From assembly GCA_934663595.1 (NCBI GenBank), contig CAKUKM010000001.1, forward strand, positions 186,001 through 250,000: a stretch of DNA of 64,000 nucleotides, given 5' to 3'. The notes under the pieces are model-generated. The model was not told where the DNA came from. It was given only the letters and a program-made list of their open reading frames with translations, and did no database searches. Made by a program: the position numbers and the translations under genes. How positions within the stretch are numbered: the first letter of the stretch is position 1; each line of letters starts with the position of its first letter. Of this stretch, positions 50,414 to 58,823 are shown piece after piece. The DNA comes from an uncultured Clostridia bacterium. GTDB lineage: Bacteria > Bacillota > Clostridia > Christensenellales > Aristaeellaceae.

Positions 50414-51550
50414 ATGAGTTTTACCGACAATCAGCGCAAGGGGTATCTGTTGGCGATCGCGCTAATGGTGATAGCGATCGCGCTGGTCTGCGGCTGGATG
50501 CTGCGTCCGGAGCAGAAGACGGAGTCCGCGTTCATCGCGCCGACGCCGGAGGCGAGCGTTTCGCCGTCTCCGCAGGAAAGCCCCGCTCCGGATGCGAGCG
50601 CTTCGCCCACGGAGGATGCGAGCAGCGCCTCGGCGCAGACGGGCAAGGCCGCGGAAAAGGCGGGGAAGGTCTCCACCATCGTCTATTATCAGGACAACGA
50701 CGGCTATCTGGTTCCGGTAATGTGCTCGGTGCCGCTCGAGGACGGCATCGCGAAGGCGACGCTCAGCATGATGGTGCAGTCCGTCGGAAACGACATGCAG
50801 GCCGCGCGGCTGGGATTGCGCACCGTGCTTCCGGAAAACACGACGATCGATCTGGACATCGCGGGCGGGCTTGCGCGCATCGATCTGAGCCGCGAGGCGC
50901 TCGCGCTTCCGGACGCGGCGGCGGAGAGCAACATGATCTCCGCGGTCGTGGGCACGCTGACCGAATTTGACACCGTAAAGGAGGTCGAATTCCTGTTCGG
51001 CGGCCAGAAGCTCGAAAAGCTGCCGAACGGAACGAGCGTTTCCGGCCGGTTTACGCGCGGCAGCATCAATCCCGAAATGGCCGAGGACGTGATGGGCGCG
51101 GCGAATGTCAGCCCGGTTACGCTGTATTTCCCGTCCGAGGCGGGCGCTGTGGTGGTTCCGGTCACGCGAATGGTGTATTCCAGCCCCGATCTGAACACGG
51201 CGGTGCTGGAGCTGACGAAGGGCCCGAGCAGTGCGTGCTCGCTGGAAAACGTGCTGCCCGCCGGCTGCGGACTGATCGACGTAAAGGTCGAAAACGGCGT
51301 TGCGAAGCTGAATTTCACGAAGGAATTTGCGGAAATCGCGCTGAACAACGACGGCGGCCGGCTGGCGCTGAAGGCGCTGGTGCTCACGTGCACACAGTTC
51401 GACGGTGTGGACTCGGTTGAAATCTATGTCGAGGGCGAGAAATACGATCCCGGCAAGGATACGCTGAGCGTGCCGACGTTCGCCAACGTCGCCGATTCGA
51501 TCGTATACGATTACATTCAGACGCAGTCCGCCATGCTGGTGGACGAATAA
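50414..51550 (+). CDS. GerM-like protein with two GerMN domains
   Basis: 378 residues from ATG 50414, with AAGGAGGG. One N-terminal membrane helix (GYLLAIALMVIAIALVCGWM), a Ser/Pro/Ala-rich linker (about residues 40-82), then two GerMN repeats (about 85-205 and 225-350). Each includes an LTKGP/MMVQS-type helix and an AKLNFTKEFAE or ARIDLSREALA strand. GerM of Bacillus affects sporulation and germination. This protein is anchored by a transmembrane helix rather than a lipobox. An RNase PH gene follows at 35 bases; gerM-rph is also an order seen in Bacillus. Confidence 0.87.
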   Translation: MSFTDNQRKGYLLAIALMVIAIALVCGWMLRPEQKTESAFIAPTPEASVSPSPQESPAPDASASPTEDASSASAQTGKAAEKAGKVSTIVYYQDNDGYLVPVMCSVPLEDGIAKATLSMMVQSVGNDMQAARLGLRTVLPENTTIDLDIAGGLARIDLSREALALPDAAAESNMISAVVGTLTEFDTVKEVEFLFGGQKLEKLPNGTSVSGRFTRGSINPEMAEDVMGAANVSPVTLYFPSEAGAVVVPVTRMVYSSPDLNTAVLELTKGPSSACSLENVLPAGCGLIDVKVENGVAKLNFTKEFAEIALNNDGGRLALKALVLTCTQFDGVDSVEIYVEGEKYDPGKDTLSVPTFANVADSIVYDYIQTQSAMLVDE

Positions 51551-51585
51551 AACCGTCGGCGCATAAAACGAAAGGATGACGATTC

Positions 51586-52914
51586 ATGGAAAACGCAAGA
51601 ATGCCGGAGGAAAAGCGCCCCGTGCGCATCATTCCCGATTATACCGAGATGGCGGCGGGCTCCGTATTGATTGAATGCGGCCGCACGCGCGTGATCTGCA
51701 CCGCGTCGGTTCAGGAGGGCGTGCCGCCGTTTCTGAAGGGCAGGGGGCAGGGCTGGCTGACCGCGGAATACGCGATGCTGCCCGGCTCCACGCCTGACAG
51801 AAAGGCGCGCGACGGAATCAAAAAGGACGGCCGCAGCGTCGAAATTCAGCGCCTGATCGGACGTTCGCTGCGCGCGGCGTGCGATCTAGGCCTGCTGGGC
51901 GAGCGCACGATTTACATCGACTGCGACGTGATTCAGGCCGACGGCGGCACGCGCACCGCTTCGATCACCGGCGGCTTCGTCGCACTGTGTCTGGCGGTGG
52001 ATAAGCTTTTGAAAGCCGGAAAGATCGTGGATTCGCCGATCATTCGCCAGGTCGCGGCAATCTCCGTGGGCGTGATCGACGGAACGTGCACGCTCGACCT
52101 CGAATACGCGCAGGACAGCCGCGCCGAGGTGGACATGAACGTCGTGATGACGAAAGACCGCAGGGGCGAAACCGGCTTCGTCGAGGTGCAGGGCACGGGC
52201 GAGCGCAAATGCTATTCCAGAGGCGAGCTCAATCGGCTGATCGATCTGGCCGAAAAGGGCGTTTCGGAGCTGATGGACGCGCAAAGGGCGGCGCTCGGCG
52301 ATCGCGCGGACGTGATCTGCAGAAAGCCGAAGCTCGTTCTGGCGAGCAATAATTTCGGAAAGCTGCGCGAGCTGCGCGCGATGCTGGGCGAGAAGTTCGA
52401 CGTGCGCTCCATGCGCGATATGGGCATTCAGCTCGAGGTGGACGAGACGGGCGAGACCTTTGCGGAAAACGCGCTTTTGAAGGCGCAGGCGCTGATGGAA
52501 ATCTGCCATTGCGCGACGCTGGCGGACGATTCGGGCCTCTGCGTGGATGCGCTGGGCGGCCGGCCCGGCGTGCATTCGGCGCGCTATTGCGGTGTTCACG
52601 GCGACGACGAGGCCAACAATCAGCTGCTTTTGAAGGAGCTGGCGCAGGCGGGCGGTTCGCGCGACGCGCATTACGGCGTGGCGATCGCGCTGTGCCGGCC
52701 GGGCCGCGAGCCGCTGATTACCTACGGCCGCTGCGACGGCGAAATTCTGACCGAGTATCGCGGAACGGGCGGATTCGGATATGATCCGCTGTTCCTTTCG
52801 AAGGATCTGGGCGTTACGTTCGCGGAGGCGGATGCAGAGAGCAAAAATCGCGTGTCCCACCGCGCGCGCGCCATTCAGGAAATGATCGATCGGCTGGAGA
52901 AGGAAAATGGTTAG
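51586..52914 (+). CDS. Fusion of ribonuclease PH and RdgB/HAM1-type XTP/dITP diphosphatase
   Basis: 442 residues. Residues about 10-245 are RNase PH (CTASVQEGVPPFLKGRGQGW, VEIQRLIGRSLRAACDL, DCDVIQADGGTRTASITGGF), which trims tRNA 3' ends by phosphorolysis. Residues about 250-442 are RdgB (KLVLASNNFGKLRELRAML, CATLADDSGLCVDALGG, YRGTGGFGYDPLFL), which hydrolyses non-canonical purine triphosphates. No stop or frameshift lies between them; the linker is VICRKP. The extreme N-terminal RPDGR motif of RNase PH is replaced by EKRPVR. Overlap with the next gene is 8 bases. Confidence 0.94.
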   Translation: MENARMPEEKRPVRIIPDYTEMAAGSVLIECGRTRVICTASVQEGVPPFLKGRGQGWLTAEYAMLPGSTPDRKARDGIKKDGRSVEIQRLIGRSLRAACDLGLLGERTIYIDCDVIQADGGTRTASITGGFVALCLAVDKLLKAGKIVDSPIIRQVAAISVGVIDGTCTLDLEYAQDSRAEVDMNVVMTKDRRGETGFVEVQGTGERKCYSRGELNRLIDLAEKGVSELMDAQRAALGDRADVICRKPKLVLASNNFGKLRELRAMLGEKFDVRSMRDMGIQLEVDETGETFAENALLKAQALMEICHCATLADDSGLCVDALGGRPGVHSARYCGVHGDDEANNQLLLKELAQAGGSRDAHYGVAIALCRPGREPLITYGRCDGEILTEYRGTGGFGYDPLFLSKDLGVTFAEADAESKNRVSHRARAIQEMIDRLEKENG

Positions 52915-53371
52915 GCTCGGGATCATTTCCGATTCGCACGGCGGCATGGTGCGCCTGGAGCAGTTCGCCCGCCTGGCCGAGCGCGAAAAGCTGGATGCAA
53001 TCATTCATCTGGGCGACGGCCAGAGCGACGCGAAATGGCTTCGGAAGAACGTTTCCATGCCGGTGCATTTCGTGGCCGGCAATTGCGACTGGCCGGGAAG
53101 CGCGCCGCGCGAGGCGCGTTTGAGCTTCGGCGGCGTGCAAATGCTGGCGGTGCACGGCGATAAATACGGCGTAAAGCTCGATTACGGGCCGCTTTCGTAT
53201 TATGCGGAGGAGGCCGGCGCGGCGATTGCGCTGTTCGGCCACACGCATCAGCCGTTCGCCGGCTATGTCGGCGGCGTAATGCTGCTCAATCCCGGCGCGC
53301 TGAACGCCGGGAAATATGCGATACTGGAAATCGAGAAGGGAAACGCCGTGCCCTTCCTGAAGGAGCTTTGA
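52907..53371 (+). CDS. YfcE/MJ0936-type metallophosphoesterase
   Basis: 154 residues. Metal-binding motifs: GIISDSHG, HLGDGQSD, GNCDWPG, LAVHGDKY and FGHTHQP. The family hydrolyses phosphodiesters with two metal ions; the physiological substrate is unknown. This gene following the rph-rdgB fusion is a common Bacillota arrangement (ysnA-ysnB). Confidence 0.92.
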   Translation: MVRLGIISDSHGGMVRLEQFARLAEREKLDAIIHLGDGQSDAKWLRKNVSMPVHFVAGNCDWPGSAPREARLSFGGVQMLAVHGDKYGVKLDYGPLSYYAEEAGAAIALFGHTHQPFAGYVGGVMLLNPGALNAGKYAILEIEKGNAVPFLKEL

Positions 53372-53953
53372 ATGAACGAACCGATTACGCTTCGCGCCGC
53401 GAGCGCGGAGGAAATGCGAACGATTTACGCCTGGATGGAAAAGCAGTTCCATGCGGGCGAGCTGAAATACCTGTCCACGCTGGAAAGACTGCGCGCGCAG
53501 AATCGCTACGAGGTCTACGGCCTGTGGTCGGGAAGCGCGCTGATCGCCTATGCGCTGTTTGCGTTTACCGAAGACGGCCGCTTCGCGCTGCTGGATTATT
53601 ACGCCGTGCTGCCGGAATACCAGTCTTCGGGCTGGGGCGGGCGCTTTCTCGGCATGCTGCGCAGGGAGTTGCCGGTGGAGGCGGTGATTCTCGAGGTGGA
53701 GGATCCGAAATACGCGCCCGACGCGGCGGAAGAAGCGCATTTCAGCCGCCGCATTCGCTTTTACGAGCGCAACGAATGCCTGCACACGCCGGTGACTCTC
53801 AATCTCTGGGGCTATGATTACACGATCATGACGCTGCCGATTGCGCATACGCCCGATTCGTCGGAGGTTCACGCGGCGCTCGAGGACGCGTATCACCTGT
53901 TTTTCCCGCCGGAGGACTACGCGCAGAACGTGCTGTTCCGAGAGGATGAATGA
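53372..53953 (+). CDS. GNAT-family acetyltransferase
   Basis: 193 residues. ITLRAASAEEMRTIYAWMEK is an N-terminal GNAT strand-helix, LDYYAVLPEYQSSGWGGRFL contains the acetyl-CoA-binding QxxGxG-like motif (QSSGWG), and a beta-bulge strand AVILEVEDPKY follows. The C-terminus has extra residues on RNECLHTPVT. The substrate is unknown. It starts immediately after the phosphodiesterase stop and overlaps the next gene by 8 bases. Confidence 0.8.
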   Translation: MNEPITLRAASAEEMRTIYAWMEKQFHAGELKYLSTLERLRAQNRYEVYGLWSGSALIAYALFAFTEDGRFALLDYYAVLPEYQSSGWGGRFLGMLRRELPVEAVILEVEDPKYAPDAAEEAHFSRRIRFYERNECLHTPVTLNLWGYDYTIMTLPIAHTPDSSEVHAALEDAYHLFFPPEDYAQNVLFREDE

Positions 53954-54572
53954 GCTGAATTGCCGCCTGCTGGGGGCGGGAGAGACGTTCGTATATGCGT
54001 TTGCGGGCGCGGAGGACGCGGAGGCGCTGCGCGCGCTGCTGCCCGATTGCACGCTGATTGCAATGGACGCGGCGGACTGGAACGGGCGGCTTTCGCCCTG
54101 GCCCGCGCCGGCGGTATTCCGCGGGCAGAGCGATTTCGCGGGCGGCGGAGAGGCGTGTCTTTCCGAAATCTGCGATCGCGTGATTCCGGAGATTGAATCC
54201 GATCGCGCGGTTAAACGCAGAATCATCGCGGGCTATTCGATGGCGGGACTGTTTTCGCTGTATGCCGCGAGCCGCTGCGAATGCTTCTCGGGCGCCGTTT
54301 CCGCGTCCGGATCGGTCTGGTACGAGGGCTTTATCGATTTCCTGCGCGATTCGAAGCGCGCGCCGGAATGCGCGTATCTGTCCGTGGGCGATCGCGAAAA
54401 GCTCGGCCGCAATCGCGCGTTTCGGCAAATCGAGGAAAACACGCGCCTGGCGGAGCAAATTCTGCGCGCAAAGGGCGCGAAAACCATTTTTGAGTTAAAT
54501 CCCGGCGGCCATTTCGAGCGCCCGGTCGAAAGACTGGCGAAGGGAATCCGCTGGGCTTTACAGCAATACTGA
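53946..54572 (+). CDS. Putative alpha/beta-hydrolase (esterase-like)
   Basis: 208 residues from ATG 53946. The nucleophile elbow IIAGYSMAGLFSLYAAS (GxSxAG) and GAVSASGSVWYEGFI resemble Fes/esterase D-type hydrolases. The C-terminal NPGGHFERP supplies a candidate catalytic His. It has no signal peptide and is shorter than typical family members. The substrate is unknown. Confidence 0.78.
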   Translation: MNELNCRLLGAGETFVYAFAGAEDAEALRALLPDCTLIAMDAADWNGRLSPWPAPAVFRGQSDFAGGGEACLSEICDRVIPEIESDRAVKRRIIAGYSMAGLFSLYAASRCECFSGAVSASGSVWYEGFIDFLRDSKRAPECAYLSVGDREKLGRNRAFRQIEENTRLAEQILRAKGAKTIFELNPGGHFERPVERLAKGIRWALQQY

Positions 54573-54588
54573 AACGGAGGAATACAAC

Positions 54589-54879
54589 ATGATTCGCCAC
54601 ATCGTAATGTTCAAGATCAAGGATGAATTCAAGGACGAAATCCCGCAGCTGGTCAAAAACTTCTACGGCATGAAGGGCAAAATCGAGGGCATGCTCGATC
54701 TGGAAGCCGGCGCGGACATTCTCGGAAGCGAGAGAAGCTACGATCTCGCGCTGATCACGGTGTTTGAAAACCGCGCGGCGTTCGACGCGTATCAGACGCA
54801 CCCGGTGCATATGCCGGTGAAAAAGCGCATGCACGAGGTGCGCTGCGCGTCCGTCGCGTGCGATTACGAAATGCCGTAA
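54589..54879 (+). CDS. Dabb family stress-responsive alpha/beta-barrel protein
   Basis: 96 residues. MIRHIVMFKIKDEF at the start, an AGADILGSERSYDLALITVF strand pair and YQTHPVHMPVKKRM match the dimeric ferredoxin-like Dabb domain. Function is unclear in bacteria. The ribosome site is AACGGAGG. Confidence 0.87.
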   Translation: MIRHIVMFKIKDEFKDEIPQLVKNFYGMKGKIEGMLDLEAGADILGSERSYDLALITVFENRAAFDAYQTHPVHMPVKKRMHEVRCASVACDYEMP

Positions 54880-54911
54880 ACGCGAATTTTCGGTAAATTC
54901 CTGCGCCCGGC

Positions 54912-54941
54912 TTGCAACGCTCGCCCCGGATATGGTATAAT
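54912..54941 (+). promoter_or_regulatory. Promoter of pheST
   Basis: TTGCAA (54912-54917), an 18-base spacer and TATAAT (54936-54941), just upstream of the T-box leader. Confidence 0.75.
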
Positions 54942-54945
54942 AGCC

Positions 54946-55195
54946 GCATCGGCTGAGATGGAGAAGAGTAGCCCGGGATCAACGTTTGAAAAGAGAGCGG
55001 CGTCGGCGGCTGAAAGCGCTGCAAACGGAACCCGGAGGAAGTTCGCTCCGGAGCCTTCGCGCCGAACGCAATCCCACTAAGCGCGAACGGATTCATCTCC
55101 GTTATACGGATGAGAGGCCCGAAACAGCGGGCGAATTTGGGTGGTACAGCGGAGCAGCATCGCTTCGCCCCTTGAAACGAGGGGCGAAGTTTTTT
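54946..55195 (+). promoter_or_regulatory. T-box riboswitch, Phe specifier (TTC), controlling pheST
   Basis: This fills most of the 365-base gap before pheS. Stem I starts GGCT-GAGAT-GGAG, with AAGAGTAG on the 5' side of the specifier loop. CCCGG (55031-55035) pairs back to the upper stem, CTCC (55046-55049) pairs with GGAG, and between them the loop exposes TTC at 55042-55044, a Phe codon. The T-box sequence GGGTGGTACAGCG spans about 55139-55151. Its TGGT can pair with uncharged tRNA ACCA. The canonical TGGNACCGCG reads TGGTACAGCG here. The terminator is CTTCGCCCC (55163-55171)/GGGGCGAAG (55181-55189) plus TTTTTT. Uncharged tRNA-Phe should allow read-through. Confidence 0.9.
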
Positions 55196-55244
55196 GTTTA
55201 AAAGCGACGCTCCGAATCAGCAAATCGAAGGAGAGAACGCAGCC

Positions 55245-56270
55245 ATGATGGAGAAAAGTTTGCAGGAAATCCGCGAGCGCGTGCTGGCTGAGCTGAGCGA
55301 GGCGCGCGCAAGCAGCCGCCTGGAGCAGATTCGCGTAAGCGTGCTGGGCAAAAAGGGCGAGCTCACCGGCCTTCTGCGCGGCATGGGAAAGCTTCCCGCC
55401 GAGGAGCGCCCGAAGGTGGGCCAGCTGGTCAACGAGGTGCGCGCGGCGCTGGAGGAAGCGCTGGACAAGCGCGCCGCCGAGCTGAAAGAAAAGGAAAAGC
55501 AGGAGCGCCTCGCCGCCGAAACGATCGACGTGACGCTGCCCGGCCCGGAGCGCAGCGCCGGTTCGCTGCATCCGATGAATATCGCGCTGAATAAGATGAT
55601 CGATATCTTCGTCGGCATGGGCTACGAGGTGGTCGAGGGCCCGGAGGTCGAATACGATCACTACAATTTCGAGCTTCTGAATCTGCCGAAGAACCATCCG
55701 GCGCGCGACGCGCAGGACACGTTCTATGTCGATGACAACATCGTTCTGCGCACGCACACCTCGCCGGTTCAGGCGCGAATCATGACCACGCGCAAGCCGC
55801 CGATCCGCATCATCTGCCCGGGCCGCGTGTATCGCGCGGACGAGGCGGACGCGACGCATTCGCCGGTGTTCCATCAGATGGAGGGCCTCGTAATCGACGA
55901 AAACATCACGATGGGCGACCTGAAGGGCACGCTGGATGAATTTGCGCGCCAGATGTACGGCGAGGGCATTCGCACGCGCTTCCGCCCGTCGTTCTTCCCG
56001 TTCACGGAGCCGTCCGCCGAGGTCGACCTCACGTGCGCGAACTGCAAGGGCGAGGGCTGCCGCATGTGCAAGGGCACGGGCTGGATCGAGGTGCTCGGCG
56101 CGGGCATGGTCAATCCCAAGGTGCTGGATATGTGCGGAATCGATTCGAAGAAGTATTCCGGCTTCGCGTTCGGTATGGGCGTCGAGCGCATTTCGCTGCT
56201 GAAATACAACATTCCGAACCTGCGCTATCTGTATGAAAACGACCTGCGGTTCCTTACGCAGTACCGCTGA
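55245..56270 (+). CDS. pheS: Phenylalanyl-tRNA synthetase alpha subunit
   Basis: 341 residues from ATG 55245, after AAGGAG. An N-terminal coiled coil (about 5-90) is followed by the class II core: MGYEVVEGPEVEYDHYNFE (motif 1 region), RTHTSPVQAR, GRVYRADEADATHSPVFHQ (motif 2) and GFAFGMGVERI (motif 3). CANCKGEGCRMCKGTG is a small zinc-like cluster found in many bacterial PheS proteins. It forms an alpha2-beta2 enzyme with PheT. Expression is set by the T-box leader. Confidence 0.97.
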   Translation: MMEKSLQEIRERVLAELSEARASSRLEQIRVSVLGKKGELTGLLRGMGKLPAEERPKVGQLVNEVRAALEEALDKRAAELKEKEKQERLAAETIDVTLPGPERSAGSLHPMNIALNKMIDIFVGMGYEVVEGPEVEYDHYNFELLNLPKNHPARDAQDTFYVDDNIVLRTHTSPVQARIMTTRKPPIRIICPGRVYRADEADATHSPVFHQMEGLVIDENITMGDLKGTLDEFARQMYGEGIRTRFRPSFFPFTEPSAEVDLTCANCKGEGCRMCKGTGWIEVLGAGMVNPKVLDMCGIDSKKYSGFAFGMGVERISLLKYNIPNLRYLYENDLRFLTQYR

Positions 56271-56288
56271 AGAAGGGGGATATGAAAC

Positions 56289-58679
56289 ATGAAAGTCCCG
56301 ATGAAATGGCTGAAGGAATATGTGGACGTCAAGCTGTCCCCTGAGGAATACGCATCGAAGATGGTCATGACCGGCACAGCGGTCGAGGACGTGACGCGCA
56401 CGGGCGAGCAGTTCGACAAGGTGGTCGTCGGCAAGGTCATTACCTGCGTGGATCATCCGAATTCCGATCATCTGCACATCTGCATGGTGGACGTGGGCGG
56501 CGAGGAACCGATTCAGATCATCTGCGGCGCGCCGAACGTTCATGCGGGCATGCGCGTGGCGGCGGCGCTGGACGGCGCGCATCTGCCGGGCGGCGTAAAG
56601 ATCAAAAAGGGCAAAATGCGCGGTGAGGTCTCCTGCGGCATGCTGTGCTCCGGCCCTGAGCTGGACGTGCCCGCCGGGCTGTATCCGCATATCGGCGACG
56701 AGGGCATCATCGAAATCTTCGAGGACGCGCCCGCCGGAACGGACGTGAAAGAGGTGTTCGGCCTGGGCGACAGCGTGATCGATTTCGAAATTCTCGCCAA
56801 TCGCCCCGATTGCCTGAGCGTATGGGGTCTCGCGCGCGAGAGCGCCGCGGTGCTGGACGAATACTGCGTCATGCCCGAAATCGCCGTCGAGGAAAAGGGC
56901 GAGGGCACGTTTACCGATTATGCGCGCGTGGAAATTCGCGACCACGAGGCGTGCAAACGCTATTGCGCGCGCGTGATTCAGAACGTCAAAATCGGCCCGT
57001 CGCCGAAATGGATGCGCGAATACCTCTATGGCGCGGGCGTGCGCCCGATCAACAATATCGTGGATATCACGAACTTCGTGATGCTCGAAACCGGCCAGCC
57101 GATGCACGCGTTCGATCTTTCGAAGGTCAAGGACCAGACGATCGTCGTACGCAAGGCGAAGCCGGGCGAAAAGCTGACCACGCTGGACGGCAAGGAGCAT
57201 GTGCTGGACGAGAGCATGCTGGTTATCGCCGACGCCGAGAACGCAACGGGCCTTGCCGGCATCATGGGCGGCGAGGAATCCGAAATCGTGAGCGATACGG
57301 CGAGCGTACTGTTTGAATCCGCGGCGTTTGAGCGCGCGAACAACCGTATTACCGCGCGCAAGCTCGGCGTGCGCACCGAGGCTTCCGGCCGCTTTGAAAA
57401 GGGCGTCAATCCCGACGGCTGCCGCGAGGCGCTCGAGCGCGCGTGCATGCTGGTGAACATGCTGGATTGCGGCTCCGTGGTGCCGGGCGTATTCGACGAA
57501 TATCCCGAACCGATCGAGCCGAAGACGATCGAGGCCGAGGTCGATCGCATCTGCCGCCGCAACGGCGTGAACGTATCCGGCGAAGAGATGGAAGCGATTC
57601 TCAATCGCCTGAATATCGATACCGTGCTCGCGGGCAATACGCTGACCTGCGAAATCCCGACCTATCGCCAGGACATGGAGACCGACGCGGACATCGCAGA
57701 GGAAGTGCTGCGCATGTACGGCTATGATCACATTCCGTCCACGCTGATGAACGCCGTGACCATGCCGGGCTTCAAGAATGAAAAGCGCGTGTTCGCCGAT
57801 CGCGTGAAGGAAGCGCTCGTCGGCATGGGCATGTACGAGATCCTGAATTACTCGTTCATCAGCCCGAAATGGCTGGAAAAGCTGGGCCTGCCGGAGGGCG
57901 ATTCCCGCCTGAATACGGTGGTCATCCGCAATCCGCTGGGCGAGGATACGTCGGTCATGCGCACGTCGCTGGCGCCGTCGATGCTCAATACCGTATCGGC
58001 CAATCTCAGCCGCGGCATCGCGGAGGGCAGGCTGTTCGAGCTTTCCAAGACGTTCGAGCCCGCGCAGGAGGCCGGCCTTCTGCCGAAGGAGCGGAACATG
58101 CTTTCGATCGCGATGTTCGGAAGCGATGTGGACTTCTATTCGATCAAGAACGCGGTCGTATGGCTGCTGGCGAAGTTCGGCGTGCAGGCGGAAATCACCG
58201 CCGCGGGCGACGGCTATTATCATCCGGGCCGCAAGGCGGAAATGCATGCAGACGGCGCGCGCATCGCGGTTCTGGGCGAAATTCATCCAGATGTCGCGGA
58301 GAAATTCGATATCAACGGCCGCGTCTATCTGGCAGAGATCGATCTCGACGCGCTGCGTCCGCTGGAGAAGCCGTTCTATGGCGTAAAGCCGCTGCCGAAG
58401 TTCCCGGCCGTTACGCGCGATATCGCGCTGGTTGCGGACGAGGCCGTCGGCGCGGGCACGATGATGGATGTGATTCGCAAATCCGCCCGGAACCTCGAGG
58501 ACGTGAAGCTGTTCGACATCTATCGCGGCGACAAGCTCGGCGCGGGCAAGAAGTCGGTCGCGTATTCGATCACGTTCCGCGCGCCCGACCGGACGCTGAC
58601 GGACGAGGAAATCGTATCCGCAATGAATAAGATTCTGAAGGCGCTCAAGGAAGAGTGCGGCGCGGAGATTCGCGCGTAA
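56289..58679 (+). CDS. pheT: Phenylalanyl-tRNA synthetase beta subunit
   Basis: 796 residues, full length. It starts MKVPMKWLKEYVDVKLSPEE and has a tRNA-binding OB fold (KVITCVDHPNSDHLHICMVD), a B3/4 editing domain, B5 (RQDMETDADIAEEVLRMYGY), the catalytic-like core and a C-terminal ferredoxin-fold anticodon-binding domain (FPAVTRDIALVADEAV). It lies 18 bases after pheS and is followed by a terminator. Confidence 0.97.
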   Translation: MKVPMKWLKEYVDVKLSPEEYASKMVMTGTAVEDVTRTGEQFDKVVVGKVITCVDHPNSDHLHICMVDVGGEEPIQIICGAPNVHAGMRVAAALDGAHLPGGVKIKKGKMRGEVSCGMLCSGPELDVPAGLYPHIGDEGIIEIFEDAPAGTDVKEVFGLGDSVIDFEILANRPDCLSVWGLARESAAVLDEYCVMPEIAVEEKGEGTFTDYARVEIRDHEACKRYCARVIQNVKIGPSPKWMREYLYGAGVRPINNIVDITNFVMLETGQPMHAFDLSKVKDQTIVVRKAKPGEKLTTLDGKEHVLDESMLVIADAENATGLAGIMGGEESEIVSDTASVLFESAAFERANNRITARKLGVRTEASGRFEKGVNPDGCREALERACMLVNMLDCGSVVPGVFDEYPEPIEPKTIEAEVDRICRRNGVNVSGEEMEAILNRLNIDTVLAGNTLTCEIPTYRQDMETDADIAEEVLRMYGYDHIPSTLMNAVTMPGFKNEKRVFADRVKEALVGMGMYEILNYSFISPKWLEKLGLPEGDSRLNTVVIRNPLGEDTSVMRTSLAPSMLNTVSANLSRGIAEGRLFELSKTFEPAQEAGLLPKERNMLSIAMFGSDVDFYSIKNAVVWLLAKFGVQAEITAAGDGYYHPGRKAEMHADGARIAVLGEIHPDVAEKFDINGRVYLAEIDLDALRPLEKPFYGVKPLPKFPAVTRDIALVADEAVGAGTMMDVIRKSARNLEDVKLFDIYRGDKLGAGKKSVAYSITFRAPDRTLTDEEIVSAMNKILKALKEECGAEIRA

Positions 58680-58685
58680 ATCCAC

Positions 58686-58723
58686 GGCGGGAGGGCAGAA
58701 GCGATTCTGCTTTCCCGCCTTTT
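58686..58723 (+). terminator. Terminator after pheT
   Basis: GGCGGGA with inner GCAGAA pairs with TTCTGC and TCCCGCC around GCGA (58686-58719), followed by TTTT. Confidence 0.85.
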
Positions 58724-58823
58724 GCGCGCAAATGAGAAATTCTTCCAATTCCGGAAGGACACGGAACAATTGCCATAACGCGCGCGTCTAAAAAGTATCA
58801 AAATGAAATGGAGGAGCATTCTC

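Noticed and set aside
55077..58769. A 1,230-codon open frame on the minus strand opposite pheS-pheT
   Set aside because: The plus strand holds unmistakable pheS and pheT and a T-box. The minus frame is a codon-usage shadow.
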